Shown: in pieces, positions 53,754-63,690 of the stretch
How positions within the stretch are numbered: position 1 is the stretch's first letter
Layout: each line of letters begins with the position of its first letter
Assembly (NCBI GenBank): GCA_922989275.2
Contig: OV277858.1
Coordinates: 2,666,001 to 2,730,000 of the forward strand
DNA length: 64,000 nucleotides
Direction: 5' to 3'
Source: Gari tellinella
Lineage: Eukaryota > Mollusca > Bivalvia > Cardiida > Psammobiidae
Position numbers and translations under genes: made by a program
The notes under the pieces: model-generated
What the model was told of the DNA's origin: nothing
Seen by the model: only the letters and a program-made list of their open reading frames with translations
Databases searched by the model: none

Positions 53754-56700
53754 ACCATGACAAAATCACTCAATTATCTTGATAACTTTGGTATGAACCT
53801 TTAAATGTGCTATAAAGTATGTCTTTGCTATATTTAAATCATTTACAGCCTTACAGACTAGAATAAGAGAGAATAATAAATATCAGACATTTTGAAGTAC
53901 GGTCAGAATGATGATTAACCCTCTCTATAATGACCACTTAATAAAGTCACATATTGGTTGCTTAGTGTCAGTATTTAATGCAGCACAAAGATAATGCAGA
54001 ACATGACTGTTATAAAAGAGGAACTTTCTACATTTCTTCGATGTGGACGAAAAAGCCACTGGACTAAAAGACAGTAAATTCCTTTTTTTTCGTTATTGCT
54101 CGGATGCTTTTTCTGAATGCCCATTTAAGGGGCTAATATAGTTTACAAATTGAATATACAATATTAAGTATTAACTATATGTTTGAACTGCACTTCTGAT
54201 AACAATACATAGTTATCATTAAATTTTCTGTTCTAGACACATTATGTGAAATAATCTTTCCTCGAAGAAAATAACGCCTTTTCAAACATAATAGCAGGCA
54301 GTTCCTATTATAAGAGCTGCATCATTAGGCTTTACTCTGTTTACCTGATTAATTATTTTAGGTTTGACTTTACACTATTCAGTCTTACATTTTACTGCTC
54401 AATGTAAGAGTATGAGATTCATGCTGGCCATGTCTCTGTCATAAAGAAGCAGGTTAGAAAACTGACATTCCCGGCTGAAGCAATTTGACTTCTGACCCCT
54501 TTGAGTTTACTGCATTCAAGTTTACCATGTACAATTCAAATCTTTACTCAAATGATGCAATTTAACTGTTATTAACTAAAAGTCTTGTATATACAAACAG
54601 TTTGTCTCCAAATTAGACTCAGAATAACCTGTATCACACTTCTTAATCTAAAATGACAATTTAAAGTGAATGAAACATACTTGTAGAACTGTAACACTTT
54701 TAATGTTATACACAAACTGAATGGAATTATCAAACAGTTGAATCCAGATCAGACTGGGTATTAAACTTAATTAACAGTGCCCTTGAAACAGGAATTTTAT
54801 ATTTTTAGAGTTAATCCGTTAATTGACTACTAAGCCTGACAACATTAATTTTGCAAACCAATCAGTTTGTATCCTGATTGAACGCAGTGTAACACAGCAT
54901 CTGATTTAGATCTGAACTGTTTGACACTCATCTCAATGTTTTTTAAGTTAGAAAAAACATACAAATTCAAAAATATAAAAATAATACGGTAGAGGTTGTT
55001 ACGTCATAATGGCAAAGAAAGGGTTAAAAGATGTACAGAAGAAGCTACAAATAGTGTGGATTTATATCAATCTTATCATCTGTAGTATAACACTGAGTCT
55101 GATCAGAGTGCAGCAGTAGAAAAATGAAGAGCGACAAGCAGTATAGACACTGATCATATACCATGTGTTATCTGTGTTAAGTTGTCTCTGATATTGTGAC
55201 CGCAATGTATTGTAAGCCAAATAGCCATTTTAAAATGATGCCACCCTTAACACATTACCCCATATCCTATTTCTAGTGTTGAAAACAGGTGACCACTTAA
55301 AGTGATATAAAGTGTTCAGCGAGGAATAAATCAAATGCACTAAAAGCCACTTCTGTGGCAGAAAGTGTTTTTAATACTGCTTATAAATAGTCTTGCTCAA
55401 AAAAGGAATAAGTGAATATCAATTTGAGTCAATGAATCTATCGATGTTAACCCTTCACCCTATTTATTGTTTATACCTTTAATGAAAACGATGTAAATAA
55501 CTTGATTGAAGGTTGCACATTCTACACTACACAGTTTAAGTTAGACAATATTTAAATCTGAGTCTCTATTTAGTGTAATGTACTATAACATGTGATTGAC
55601 TAATGGTAAAAAGATTATAAAGGCCTGACATAATGGGTCTTGAAATCAGTAAATTCATACTGTATAATTCTGCTATTTAGAAGGCACAGTGTGACAAAGA
55701 AATAAGGAATAAAACTTTTTATTAAAAAAAAGAACAATACTGCGTTCAGTAAATGCTTATGGCCTTATTGGCATCTTTGACAATACATTTTGAATATTGT
55801 CCATGTCCAAATTAGATCAAGGTCTCAATGTCAAATTATGTTTGGGTGATACGGGTGGAATGATAATGGTCTAAAGTGAACAACTGTATTTAAGTATCAA
55901 AGCATTGTAACTTGTAAGAAATCTAGTTGACCAAGGAAATAACCCATTCAAAATAGTGTAGACCTATGTCCAAATTAGATCAGAGTCAATGTCAGATGGT
56001 ATTTGTGTAATATTAGTATAATAGTGGATTGGGAATGGCAATTGATGGCAACAACTGTTTAAGTTTATCCAAATATTTGAGTAAGCAGTGATGTAGTGCT
56101 AGAAGACACGGTAAAATCTGGTTAATAGTCATAGACATGGAAAAATAATGTCGCAATACCATATCCCGAGTATACTCTATGCAGAGTGATGTGATTAATG
56201 AAGATGATGATCACTAAAATTATGCCCCCTCATATAGATGCCAGGGCCATAAAAATTCAGACATTCATCAGAGTTGGTATAAGCATACCATGAGGCTATG
56301 TACAAATTTGGTTTAGCTATATATTATTACCTAGTAAATATATTTGATTTATCATGCATTTTAACCGCAAGTGACCCTTATCTCTGAAGCAAGTTATTAA
56401 TGTTTGATTTTTGAATAAAGTCTATTTTTCACTTTCCTTATTTTGCAACAATTTGTAATGATCTGAGTATGTTATTTGTTGAGTATAGTAGGTCAGATGA
56501 GGACAACTATTTTGATTGTGTTTATTTGTAATGAAGAGTAGGACCAATGAACCTTGCTAGCCTTATGGTAACTAATATTTTAATTGAATAATGCCATGGG
56601 ATATAGCATAAGCCCCCCCCCCCCCCCCCAACCCACTCACACAAACACACACTTTGTTGAAGTGAGGTGAAATACATACAGACAAACAGACATTATGCAT

Positions 56701-57819
56701 TTACTTTCTATTTCAATACAAATGGATCTAATACTTCAGCATTTTGTTATGTACATACAGTAATGTATTTATCAACCAAATTGTTATGCCCAGATATTGC
56801 AATGAACTCTCCCTATCTTTCCAGGCCATAACTCTTTCTCTCTGAAACTTCAGAAAGATAAATCAAGTTTCCGATAAAGGATAGTCCATTTTGAGTATTT
56901 TAGGGTTGTTTTTAGCTCATCTGACACAAAGTGCCGATGTGAGCTATTGTCCAGTGTCAGGCGTTAGTCACCCATGACACGATGTGTCAACTTATTTTCA
57001 AAGAACATTTTTGGAAACCAATGGGCCAATTTCATTAAAACTTCATATGATTTTCCCTTGTAGACTTATTAGTCTAGCAGAATATTTCAAATATAGGTCA
57101 TCTGATTGAATTGTGGTTGAAATGATTTTCTTGTTAAAACTACTGCTACCAATTGACAATAATTTTACACAAATGATCCATGGGTGACCCTCTATCAGAT
57201 TTCTGAAAGTAATTTTTTCCTAGCCTAAAATCATGGCTGCCAGTGGGTAGACATATACATTCTGCCACACACCCTCTTTCTTGAGGGCTCAACGAGTTAA
57301 GGCATAGTGCCACCCCTATCCAAAAAATTCAGACAAGAAAACTTTCATTTGCTTGTTAATCAAAATATAAGAATTAAATTTATATTATAGATCAGTGTTT
57401 GATACATGTTGTCTACTTTAGGCTTTAAACAACCTGGTCTTAAGTTTATAATTATTAAATTCTTAATATTACTGCTTTTCAATTCTTGACACGATGAAAA
57501 TCGTCACTGTCTCATTTATTGTAACTGATGAAAATAATTCCGATTTATACAGTCATAAATATGTATCATAAGAAATATTTCTATATTTTAGCAGTTAACC
57601 CTTCTATTTCTATTTATTACTTCTCTCCATTAATACTTATGATTATGAGAAGGGGCACTTTTTTAGGTGCAACACTGGGACTGGATACCCGGCCGGTCAC
57701 TTCATCACTTAACATGTACCCTTTCCCCAATAGAAACACCTTTTAGCACATCATCAGTTTATTCTTCCGATACAGTCATAAATATGCACAATAATAAATG
57801 TTTTCTATATTCTATAAGG
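53754..57819. other. Interior of the 6-kb transposon, non-coding
   Basis: I see no convincing gene. Items: a GACGC-type palindrome remnant at 54870-54930, an F1-like decayed stretch on the minus strand (about 55740-56110), a C-rich run at about 56612-56628, and an F3-like head at about 56915-56945 (agctcatctgacacaaagtg ccgatgtgagct) with decayed body. Confidence 0.5.
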
Positions 57820-58075
57820 TGCATTCTGCTTTTCTTTCAACCTGCTTTAAGTGGTCACCTGTCTTTAAAACAAGAAACAGACTATGGTGTAATAGGTTAA
57901 TAGCTTAAAGCATGTTGAAAGTAAAGCAGAATGTGCATTAAGGCATGTTCTGCTTTACAACCATCCTGCTTTAAGTGGTCACCCGTCTTCAAAACTAGAA
58001 ACAGGCCATAGGGTAATAGGTTAAGGTGCATTCTGCTTTACTTTCAATCTGCTTTTTATCAACTATTAGGATATA
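57820..58075. repeat. gcaggttgaaagtaaagcag repeats, three copies
   Basis: Units at 57820-57855, 57903-57972 (itself an imperfect palindrome) and 58025-58060, of the same family as the 70-bp palindrome at 49673. Confidence 0.65.
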
Positions 58076-58607
58076 GACTAATTCATTCTTATGGTACAAA
58101 TTTCATGATTTTCTATAAAGTGGAACTTTTTCTAAAGTGGATGAATAGATTAATGGTGTAAAAGATGTATTTATGGGTTAATGGGTTTAGAAAATAGAAC
58201 CTTTTTTATTCAAAACTATAAAATCCTGTCTGACCACAGAAATAATCAGAACATCTGATTTTAGTGAAGCTAGAAATCAGACTGTAAGGGGCTGCTAGCC
58301 TGCTACTTATTTAAGATATGACTGGGTCCATTTAATAGAATGAAATATCAGGGGTATAACTAGGAGAAATTCAGGAAAAATGGCAGTAAAGTATAGGACT
58401 GAGTATTAACTTGGTTAGTGAACAAAAACAATAAAATGCAGTAATATAAGAAATCCCAGTTTCACAATTTAGGGTTAACTGTAAGAGTTGTAGCTTCTTA
58501 AAACCAGATCTTTTTGTAAAATCTCGATCTAAGATTGTTAGTTATCTTCTGGAGTTCAAAATAAAGAACCCTTTTTGGCTCGGAGAGCCTATAATGAATC
58601 CTAATGT

Positions 58608-58735
58608 ATGAAATTGGTGCGAGTCTAGCCCCCCCTACAAAAAAATCCTGTCATACGGGGTTTACGTATGCGAACTTGGTGCGAGTCTAGCTCCCCCTAC
58701 AAACAATTCCTGTCATACGGGGTTTACATATGCTA
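58608..58735. repeat. 62-bp tandem repeat, two copies
   Basis: ttggtgcgagtctagc begins at 58614 and 58676; both are followed by ccccctacaaa and tcctgtcatacggggtttac. Confidence 0.8.
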
Positions 58736-59139
58736 TAACGGAGCTTCAGTTGAATGGTATGTCACTATCAGATAAACGGTGTAGCAGCACTGAGTACTCA
58801 GGATCTTGAGTCTGTACCTGTGGCGATTTAATTTAGTATAGCTGATATACAGTCTTTCATAGTACTTTAATCATTGGTCAGCAGCATAATGTATAAAGGT
58901 GATACACAGATCTATGCACACCACTTTACAAAAGATGCACTAATCTTGTACTCAATAACAAATATTGTCAAAGCAATACTAAATAATGTCAAACTATTTT
59001 TAAAAGAAAAATAACTAAAATAGGTAAAAATAATGAAATTTTTTGACCTTATTTCAAGTTGTATTTGTTTTCCACTGAGTTATGATGTATAAACACTATG
59101 CTAACTCTTCATTTTTTATCTATAACACTATTCAATCTC

Positions 59140-59264
59140 AAGTTAGGATAGTGTTATATTTTTCAAAATGTATAGAGTAAGGGAAAATTTCAGCGTAACA
59201 CTATCCCAACTTGAGATAGGATAGTCTTTTAGTAACAGAAAACAGCTTGTGAGATAGGATAATG
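59140..59264. repeat. Right subterminal repeats of the 6-kb transposon
   Basis: aagttaggatagtgtt at 59140, the pair aacactatcccaacttgaga tagg at 59197-59220, and gagataggataatg at 59251. They mirror the left subterminal set. Confidence 0.75.
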
Positions 59265-59379
59265 TAATAATTTGCAATATCTTTGTTATTAATAAGAATA
59301 TAACAGAAATATTTTCACACATTATGCAAACCTTAAAACAGATTTGGAAATTGACAAAAAGTCATTTTTGAAAAAAACT

Positions 59380-59410
59380 TGAGTTAGGATAGTTTTCCGC
59401 CAAGCCCTCG
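59380..59410 (-). repeat. Right TIR of the 6-kb transposon
   Basis: 31 bp, exact inverse of 53427-53457. Confidence 0.95.
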
Positions 59411-59560
59411 ATATGTTGTAAAGAGATTCCAAGGTTTCAAATGTTCCCGTTCTTTAAAATGAATTCAGAAAATATGTCGGTCAGGTTAGCAAAAGAAAAA
59501 TATTTTATAAACTGTTTCAAACCTAAATTAAATGCATAGAATTGATGAAAAGAGCTTCAA

Positions 59561-59606
59561 TGACGTTCCACTAAAATGACGTTATGACGTCACGTTTATG
59601 ACGTCA
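59561..59606. promoter_or_regulatory. TGACGTCA cluster of PLE3
   Basis: Perfect sites at 59585-59592 and 59599-59606, with half sites at about 59561 and 59577. Same layout as in PLE1. Confidence 0.55.
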
Positions 59607-59655
59607 CGCTTATGACGTGGCGTTACCAATGACGCCACGTCATAGCAACACATAT

Positions 59656-59701
59656 ATTGCAATCACTGATGAGCCGAGAGGCGAAACGCGTATGGTAATA
59701 C
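59656..59701 (+). ncRNA. Hammerhead ribozyme C
   Basis: CTGATGA at 59666-59672, helix II GCC-GAGA-GGC, GAAA at 59683-59686, palindromic CGCG, U, A (cleavage after 59692), helix I caatca with tggtaa (the fifth pair is an A-A mismatch here). Confidence 0.85.
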
Positions 59702-59803
59702 AAAAGAAAAAAAAAGAAGGCGTGTTTAGTCATTTTTACCTTTAAAATTATTTTTACTTTTGCCGGTCCGGCATTTGCCGGAATATTTTACATTGTCCGT
59801 CTT

Positions 59804-59846
59804 CAACTTTTTTTACTTAATTTACTCGTTCTGAGTTTCTTTCTTT

Positions 59847-59886
<40 letters not shown>

Positions 59887-60180
59887 TAATGACGGCATTA
59901 AGGTGACCAGTTATCCTTTAAAATGGGGGTTAAGGCGACCGGCAGTTTAGGGTGACCAAAAGCGGTCTCCTTAATATTTTGACATTAAATTTCAGGGGTA
60001 AAAAATGGTGCGAGAGCGTCGAAACTTTGCAAACACCTTAAAAACAGTCCTCTTACTCATATGGAATTAACTTTTCTGGTCTGAAAAGATAAAGAAAATC
60101 AAAAAAATAACTTGAAATCTTGATCGCGTATATTTTGAAGTCCCTAAAATAAGTGTTTAAGGCGACCAACGTAAAACCTG
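59804..60180. repeat. AT microsatellite and 'aaggcgacc' repeat
   Basis: (TA)n at about 59850-59881, then cattaaggtgaccagttatc, ggttaaggcgaccggcagtt and ggtctccttaatattttgac, the same style as the 47-49.5 kb array. No gene. Confidence 0.5.
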
Positions 60181-60983
60181 ATTTATTTCAGAATTTGACT
60201 ATATATTGATACTTTCAAAGTTGTACTTTTGTTTAATTGTCCGTCTGAGGTAGTGTGACGATTCTTGTCTCTTTTCTGCTGAAAATAAAGAAATCGAGTT
60301 TTTAAGCCTATAAATTTGTCATATTTTAAAACCGTTACAGTGGACATATTCGCTAAGTTTCGGACAACTTTCTGAGACGCATCCATTTCACATCAACATT
60401 CGAAGGTATTCCAAATTAGCAGTTCCGCTTCAACGACCGCCAAAAAATGGCAATATACGGGAAACGAATGGTAAGTTTTTGACGCTTTATCACACACTAT
60501 GTAGCATATGTCTAGTTATTTGATTTAATTTATTTTTCTGCAATCTATCTTTGGTTGGTTTGCAATGCTGTCCGTTGACGTGCACACTTATCGACTTGTC
60601 GGACTGTCCGGGCGTCAAACTGTTTATAACTGCTGGTGGGTGGGGGGACGGAGAAGTTATTATTCATGATTTAGAATAGGTAGTGACAAGGGGTATGTGG
60701 CCGTGCCTCTAATCTTTGAAATAAGTGGTACGGTCACCCTAGTGAGGGTTGGCTAGGGCAACAAGCCAACAACAACACACTATTTTGACTGCAGATACAT
60801 TTGTAAATTTTGATTGATGCTAATATTAATACTCTCTCATTTCTACCATATCTTATGGATATTCAATGGAAAAACCCAAAGAAACTTCAACAAATATTCG
60901 CCACCAAACTTGTTTTCATAACAGCAATGAGAGTATCCTCTTAATTCGTTTCACCGGAGCCCTCAGCGAAAAATATTATAAAG
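60181..60983. other. Unassigned; dispersed repeat at 60678-60738
   Basis: taggtagtgacaaggggtat...gtggtacggtcac at 60678-60738 matches an inverted copy at 63537-63597. Otherwise nothing recognised. Confidence 0.4.
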
Positions 60984-61010
60984 ATTAAAGTGAAACAGGG
61001 GAAAAATGTC

Positions 61011-61083
61011 CGCCCGAGGTGGGACTCGAACCCACGACCACCTCAACACTAGTCCGGCGCTCTACCGACTGAGCTAACCGGGC
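61011..61083 (-). tRNA. tRNA-like gene copy 1 (Lys-like body, AGT anticodon position)
   Basis: 73-nt minus-strand sequence: acceptor GCCCGGT/CTCGGGC (five Watson-Crick pairs, one wobble), D arm GCTC-AGTCGGTA-GAGC, T arm GTGGG-TTCGAGT-CCCAC, good A and B boxes, and TTTTT three bases after the 3' end. The body resembles tRNA-Lys. The anticodon arm CCGGA-CTAGTGT-TGAGG has two mismatches, and the loop would place AGT (Thr) at 34-36. Either a divergent or pseudo tRNA gene; transcription by Pol III is plausible. Confidence 0.6.
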
Positions 61084-61231
61084 GGTCTATCGATCCCACC
61101 TCCACAGCCACTACATTCCTCCCCCTTCACTTTTCAGAGCCTAACCCAGCTCTCACGAAGACCGAATGACTCCCAGGCCCGGGCCATCAAACACTTCTGA
61201 CACCATTAAAGTGAAACAGGGGAAAAATGTC
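61084..61231. repeat. Spacer within the 221-bp duplicated tRNA unit
   Basis: Duplicated blocks are 60984-61114 and 61205-61335 (131 bp, apparently identical), offset 221 bp. The 90-bp unique spacer includes cgaagaccgaatgactccca. Confidence 0.8.
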
Positions 61232-61304
61232 CGCCCGAGGTGGGACTCGAACCCACGACCACCTCAACACTAGTCCGGCGCTCTACCGACTGAGCTAACC
61301 GGGC
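61232..61304 (-). tRNA. tRNA-like gene copy 2, identical to copy 1
   Basis: Same 73-nt sequence, same downstream T run, and the same mismatched anticodon arm. Perfect identity of both copies and flanks points to a very recent tandem duplication. Confidence 0.6.
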
Positions 61305-61335
61305 GGTCTATCGATCCCACCTCCACAGCCACTAC

Positions 61336-61835
61336 AAGATTATCATTTTAAATTAAAAAAAAAAGGCAAATACAGTGAAGGAATGTGAAGAAAAATTAGT
61401 TTTCTAACTGAAAATAACTAGAGCTGTCATTGATAGGAACGTTATTGATGTATCGGCTTGCCAATAACTGTTCATCAATCAATATATCGACAGGGGTGCG
61501 GAAATCCCACGTTCGTCTCGTACATTTTTTGGCCCGCACAAAAATTTAATTGATTTTTGCATTTTAATTGTCCGCGGACAAGCACGGATTCGGGATAATA
61601 TTATATTTGGAAGCCTAAATGTGCCTTCAAATCTGACCAAAATAGCTATAAATTCAAAGAAATGGAGATAATCTGCGACTTCTGACGTTTATGTTTGAAT
61701 AAGGCGAATGTGTTCACTAAATAAGCTGATGAATAACTATTTGGATTTTTTTCTTCTAAACTTGATTTAAGCCGTCGAAAAATTCCCATTAACAGTGAGA
61801 ACCACTGTGAAATAATAAAGAAGATGTTATAATTG
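61336..61835. other. Unassigned sequence
   Basis: AT-rich, nothing recognised. Confidence 0.35.
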
Positions 61836-62190
61836 GCCGGATTGAAAATGCGGTCTATAGATTGGCGAATGCCGCCCGTCTGTCTGTCTGTCTGTCTGTC
61901 CGTCCTCACTTTGGTTGACCTTTTTGTAAGTGTCAGTTTTAGCCAAAGCTTAAGTCCTACTGCAACCAAATTTGGCATGTACAGTTATAGTGAGGTCATC
62001 ATCACATGCTGTGGGTAACAAGGTCACTGTGACCTAGATTTCACGGTCCAATGACTTAGAGAATTCTTGGTTAACCTTTTCGTTTGCGTCTTGGTTTACC
62101 TTTTTGTTAGTGTCAGTTTTAGTCAAAGTTTAAGTCCTACAGCAACCAAATTCGGCATGTACAGTTGTAGTGAGGTCATCATCACATGCG
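61836..62190 (+). repeat. F4: another leader-plus-units repeat
   Basis: Head gccggattgaaaatgcggtc...ggcgaatgccgcc, leader of tandem GTCT (about 61878-61903), then two 180-bp units (ttggttgacctttttgtaag at 61911, ttggtttacctttttgttag at 62091). Same plan as F1-F3. Confidence 0.65.
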
Positions 62191-62460
62191 ATATTTCGCA
62201 CGAAAAATGACAGATATCGCATCAAAATTTGTATAACGTGAATATTTCTCGCACTCGTTTCTCAGATACGTGCGAGCTAAAGTTTATTCTTCTCGATTTA
62301 TTTCCGATATTTACAAACATTTCTGATCAATTTCGTCGAACGCCTTATCGTAATCGCAGCATCCCGCGCACCAATAAGTATAACAGCAAACCAATAAACG
62401 GAAAGAACCGAGAGTTCCGAATTCTGTATATAAAATCAAAACACATCCGGTTCAGAATAA
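62191..62460. other. Unassigned sequence upstream of the 5S-like unit
   Basis: Includes a frame (62229-62483) without recognised motifs. Confidence 0.35.
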
Positions 62461-62564
62461 AACGTGTACCAGACCGCATGTAGACTAATTGGTTAAGCAA
62501 CGTCCTGTGAGGTTAGAATCTGGATGGGTGACCGGCAGGGATTACCGTCGGCCCGGTACACGTT
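62461..62564 (+). rRNA. 5S rRNA-like sequence (pseudogene or 5S-derived SINE head)
   Basis: The 3' half is clearly 5S-like: ggttaagcaacgtc, then tctggatgggtgaccggcag (box C of the 5S internal promoter) and gggattaccgtcggcccggt. The ends pair over ten bases (aacgtgtacc 62461-62470 with ggtacacgtt 62555-62564), like 5S helix I, although the helix sequence differs from normal 5S. The 5' half is shortened and diverged. Total 104 nt rather than about 120. Probably not a functional 5S gene. Confidence 0.65.
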
Positions 62565-63690
62565 ATGTCCTCTGTCATTGGATCGTACTTTCTTTCGAAA
62601 ACAGGAATGTAATTTCCCTTCACTGGATTGAATAACTGCACAATGCACCAAAATATCGTTCATTTTATTCCTTAGTTATCGTCGTAACCGCGCCGATAAT
62701 TTTTGTCACTAGTTTTCGCGAACTGACCCTCTACAGACGAAAATGAATCTGCCGATAACATATACGCTAATGGCGCGTGCGGTAAACTATCAATTTATGG
62801 TATGGATTAAATCTTTTCACTAGATTTCGATAAGGAGAAGAAGAATAACAGTTCCATGTCATATAAATTTTATTTACACAAAATTCTCAAGCAATAGATA
62901 TAGCAGTAGTGCTTGTTGGTACAAACAGACTACCAATTAAAATTTCTCTCATCATCTAAAAAAATCTCTCACTTTTTTTTGACAAATGAGAGAATTTCTC
63001 TCACTTGCATTCTGCGACAGAATAATCCCTGCAAAGCAAAATTGTAGACAATCCGGCCATACCGACATTGGCTGTTTCTCGTTTTAATCATATGATGCTT
63101 CAACACAAGTGAAACCGTCTGTAGTTAGGTCCGGTATTGTTTTGAAACCACTGTGTCGGTGTCCGTTTTGTAGCCCTTATCTTAAAATAATGTCACTTTC
63201 GTTTTCACATTTGTTTATAACATGATTGACAGCTAAGAGGATGAAAAAGTTTCTTGTAAGAAAAGACAGTAAAACTAAAGCTGTTGGAGACAATGGCATT
63301 CAAAACGAAAGTGATTGTAACTACGAAAAAAATAAACGTAAGCGAACTTTTTATTGATTTTAAATGGTTACATGTCTGCCGTTTGTATCCCTAAATCGCT
63401 GATACTACAGTACCTCAGTGATACAGACCTCTGCTCAACCTGTGACCTCCAGTAAGAGGTCCTGTACTCTATTACTAGATACAAAATATATTCTCACGGA
63501 CCCCTAGCCTACCCTCACAGGACTCGTTAGGAGTATGTGACCGTATCGCTAATTTCAAGTATTAGAGGTACGATCACGTACCCCCAGTCACTACCTTTCG
63601 AATATAGTCATGTCTGAATAATTGGCTGAAATTTATAGAGTCAAGAAATTTAGCTTAACTCACTTGATTCTCGGTATTACAGTAACGTAA
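62565..63690. other. Unassigned; inverted copy of the 60.68-kb repeat at 63537-63597
   Basis: Minus-strand aggtagtgactgggggtacg to gatacggtcac matches 60678-60738 at roughly 75-80%. The region 63400-63470 has inverted cagacctctg / cagtaagagg phrases. No gene. Confidence 0.4.

Larger units (their letters stand above)
53427..59410. mobile_element. 5,984-bp DNA transposon, 31-bp perfect TIRs, ATAT duplication, no transposase seen
   Basis: Left terminus cgagggcttggcggaaaact atcctaactca (53427-53457) is repeated exactly inverted at 59380-59410. The flanking atat is duplicated (53423-53426, 59411-59414); removing the element restores the PLE3 reading cacatttagacatatgttgtaaag known intact in PLE1. 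The interior has subterminal repeats at both ends but no open frame resembling a transposase. It is apparently non-autonomous although unusually long. A 4-bp duplication and the GAGGG-like terminus do not fix a superfamily. Confidence 0.9.
59411..59803 (+). mobile_element. PLE3, second part: C-terminal ORF end, CRE cluster, pseudo-LTR
   Basis: Continues PLE3 after the transposon: CCKEIPRFQMFPFFKMNSEN and FINCFKPKLNA to about 59541, then two TGACGTCA sites (59585-59592, 59599-59606), then the pseudo-LTR (59627-59803) with hammerhead C. Closely matches PLE1 24.43-24.82 kb. Confidence 0.85.

Noticed and set aside
61011..61304. Calling the duplicated tRNA-like genes functional tRNA-Thr(AGT)
   Set aside because: The body is Lys-like and two of five anticodon-stem pairs are mismatched, so isotype and function are uncertain.
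48130..61720. Other isolated ctgatga sequences (about 48135, 57528, 61714) as hammerheads
   Set aside because: They lack the helix II stem and the following GAAA plus palindrome.
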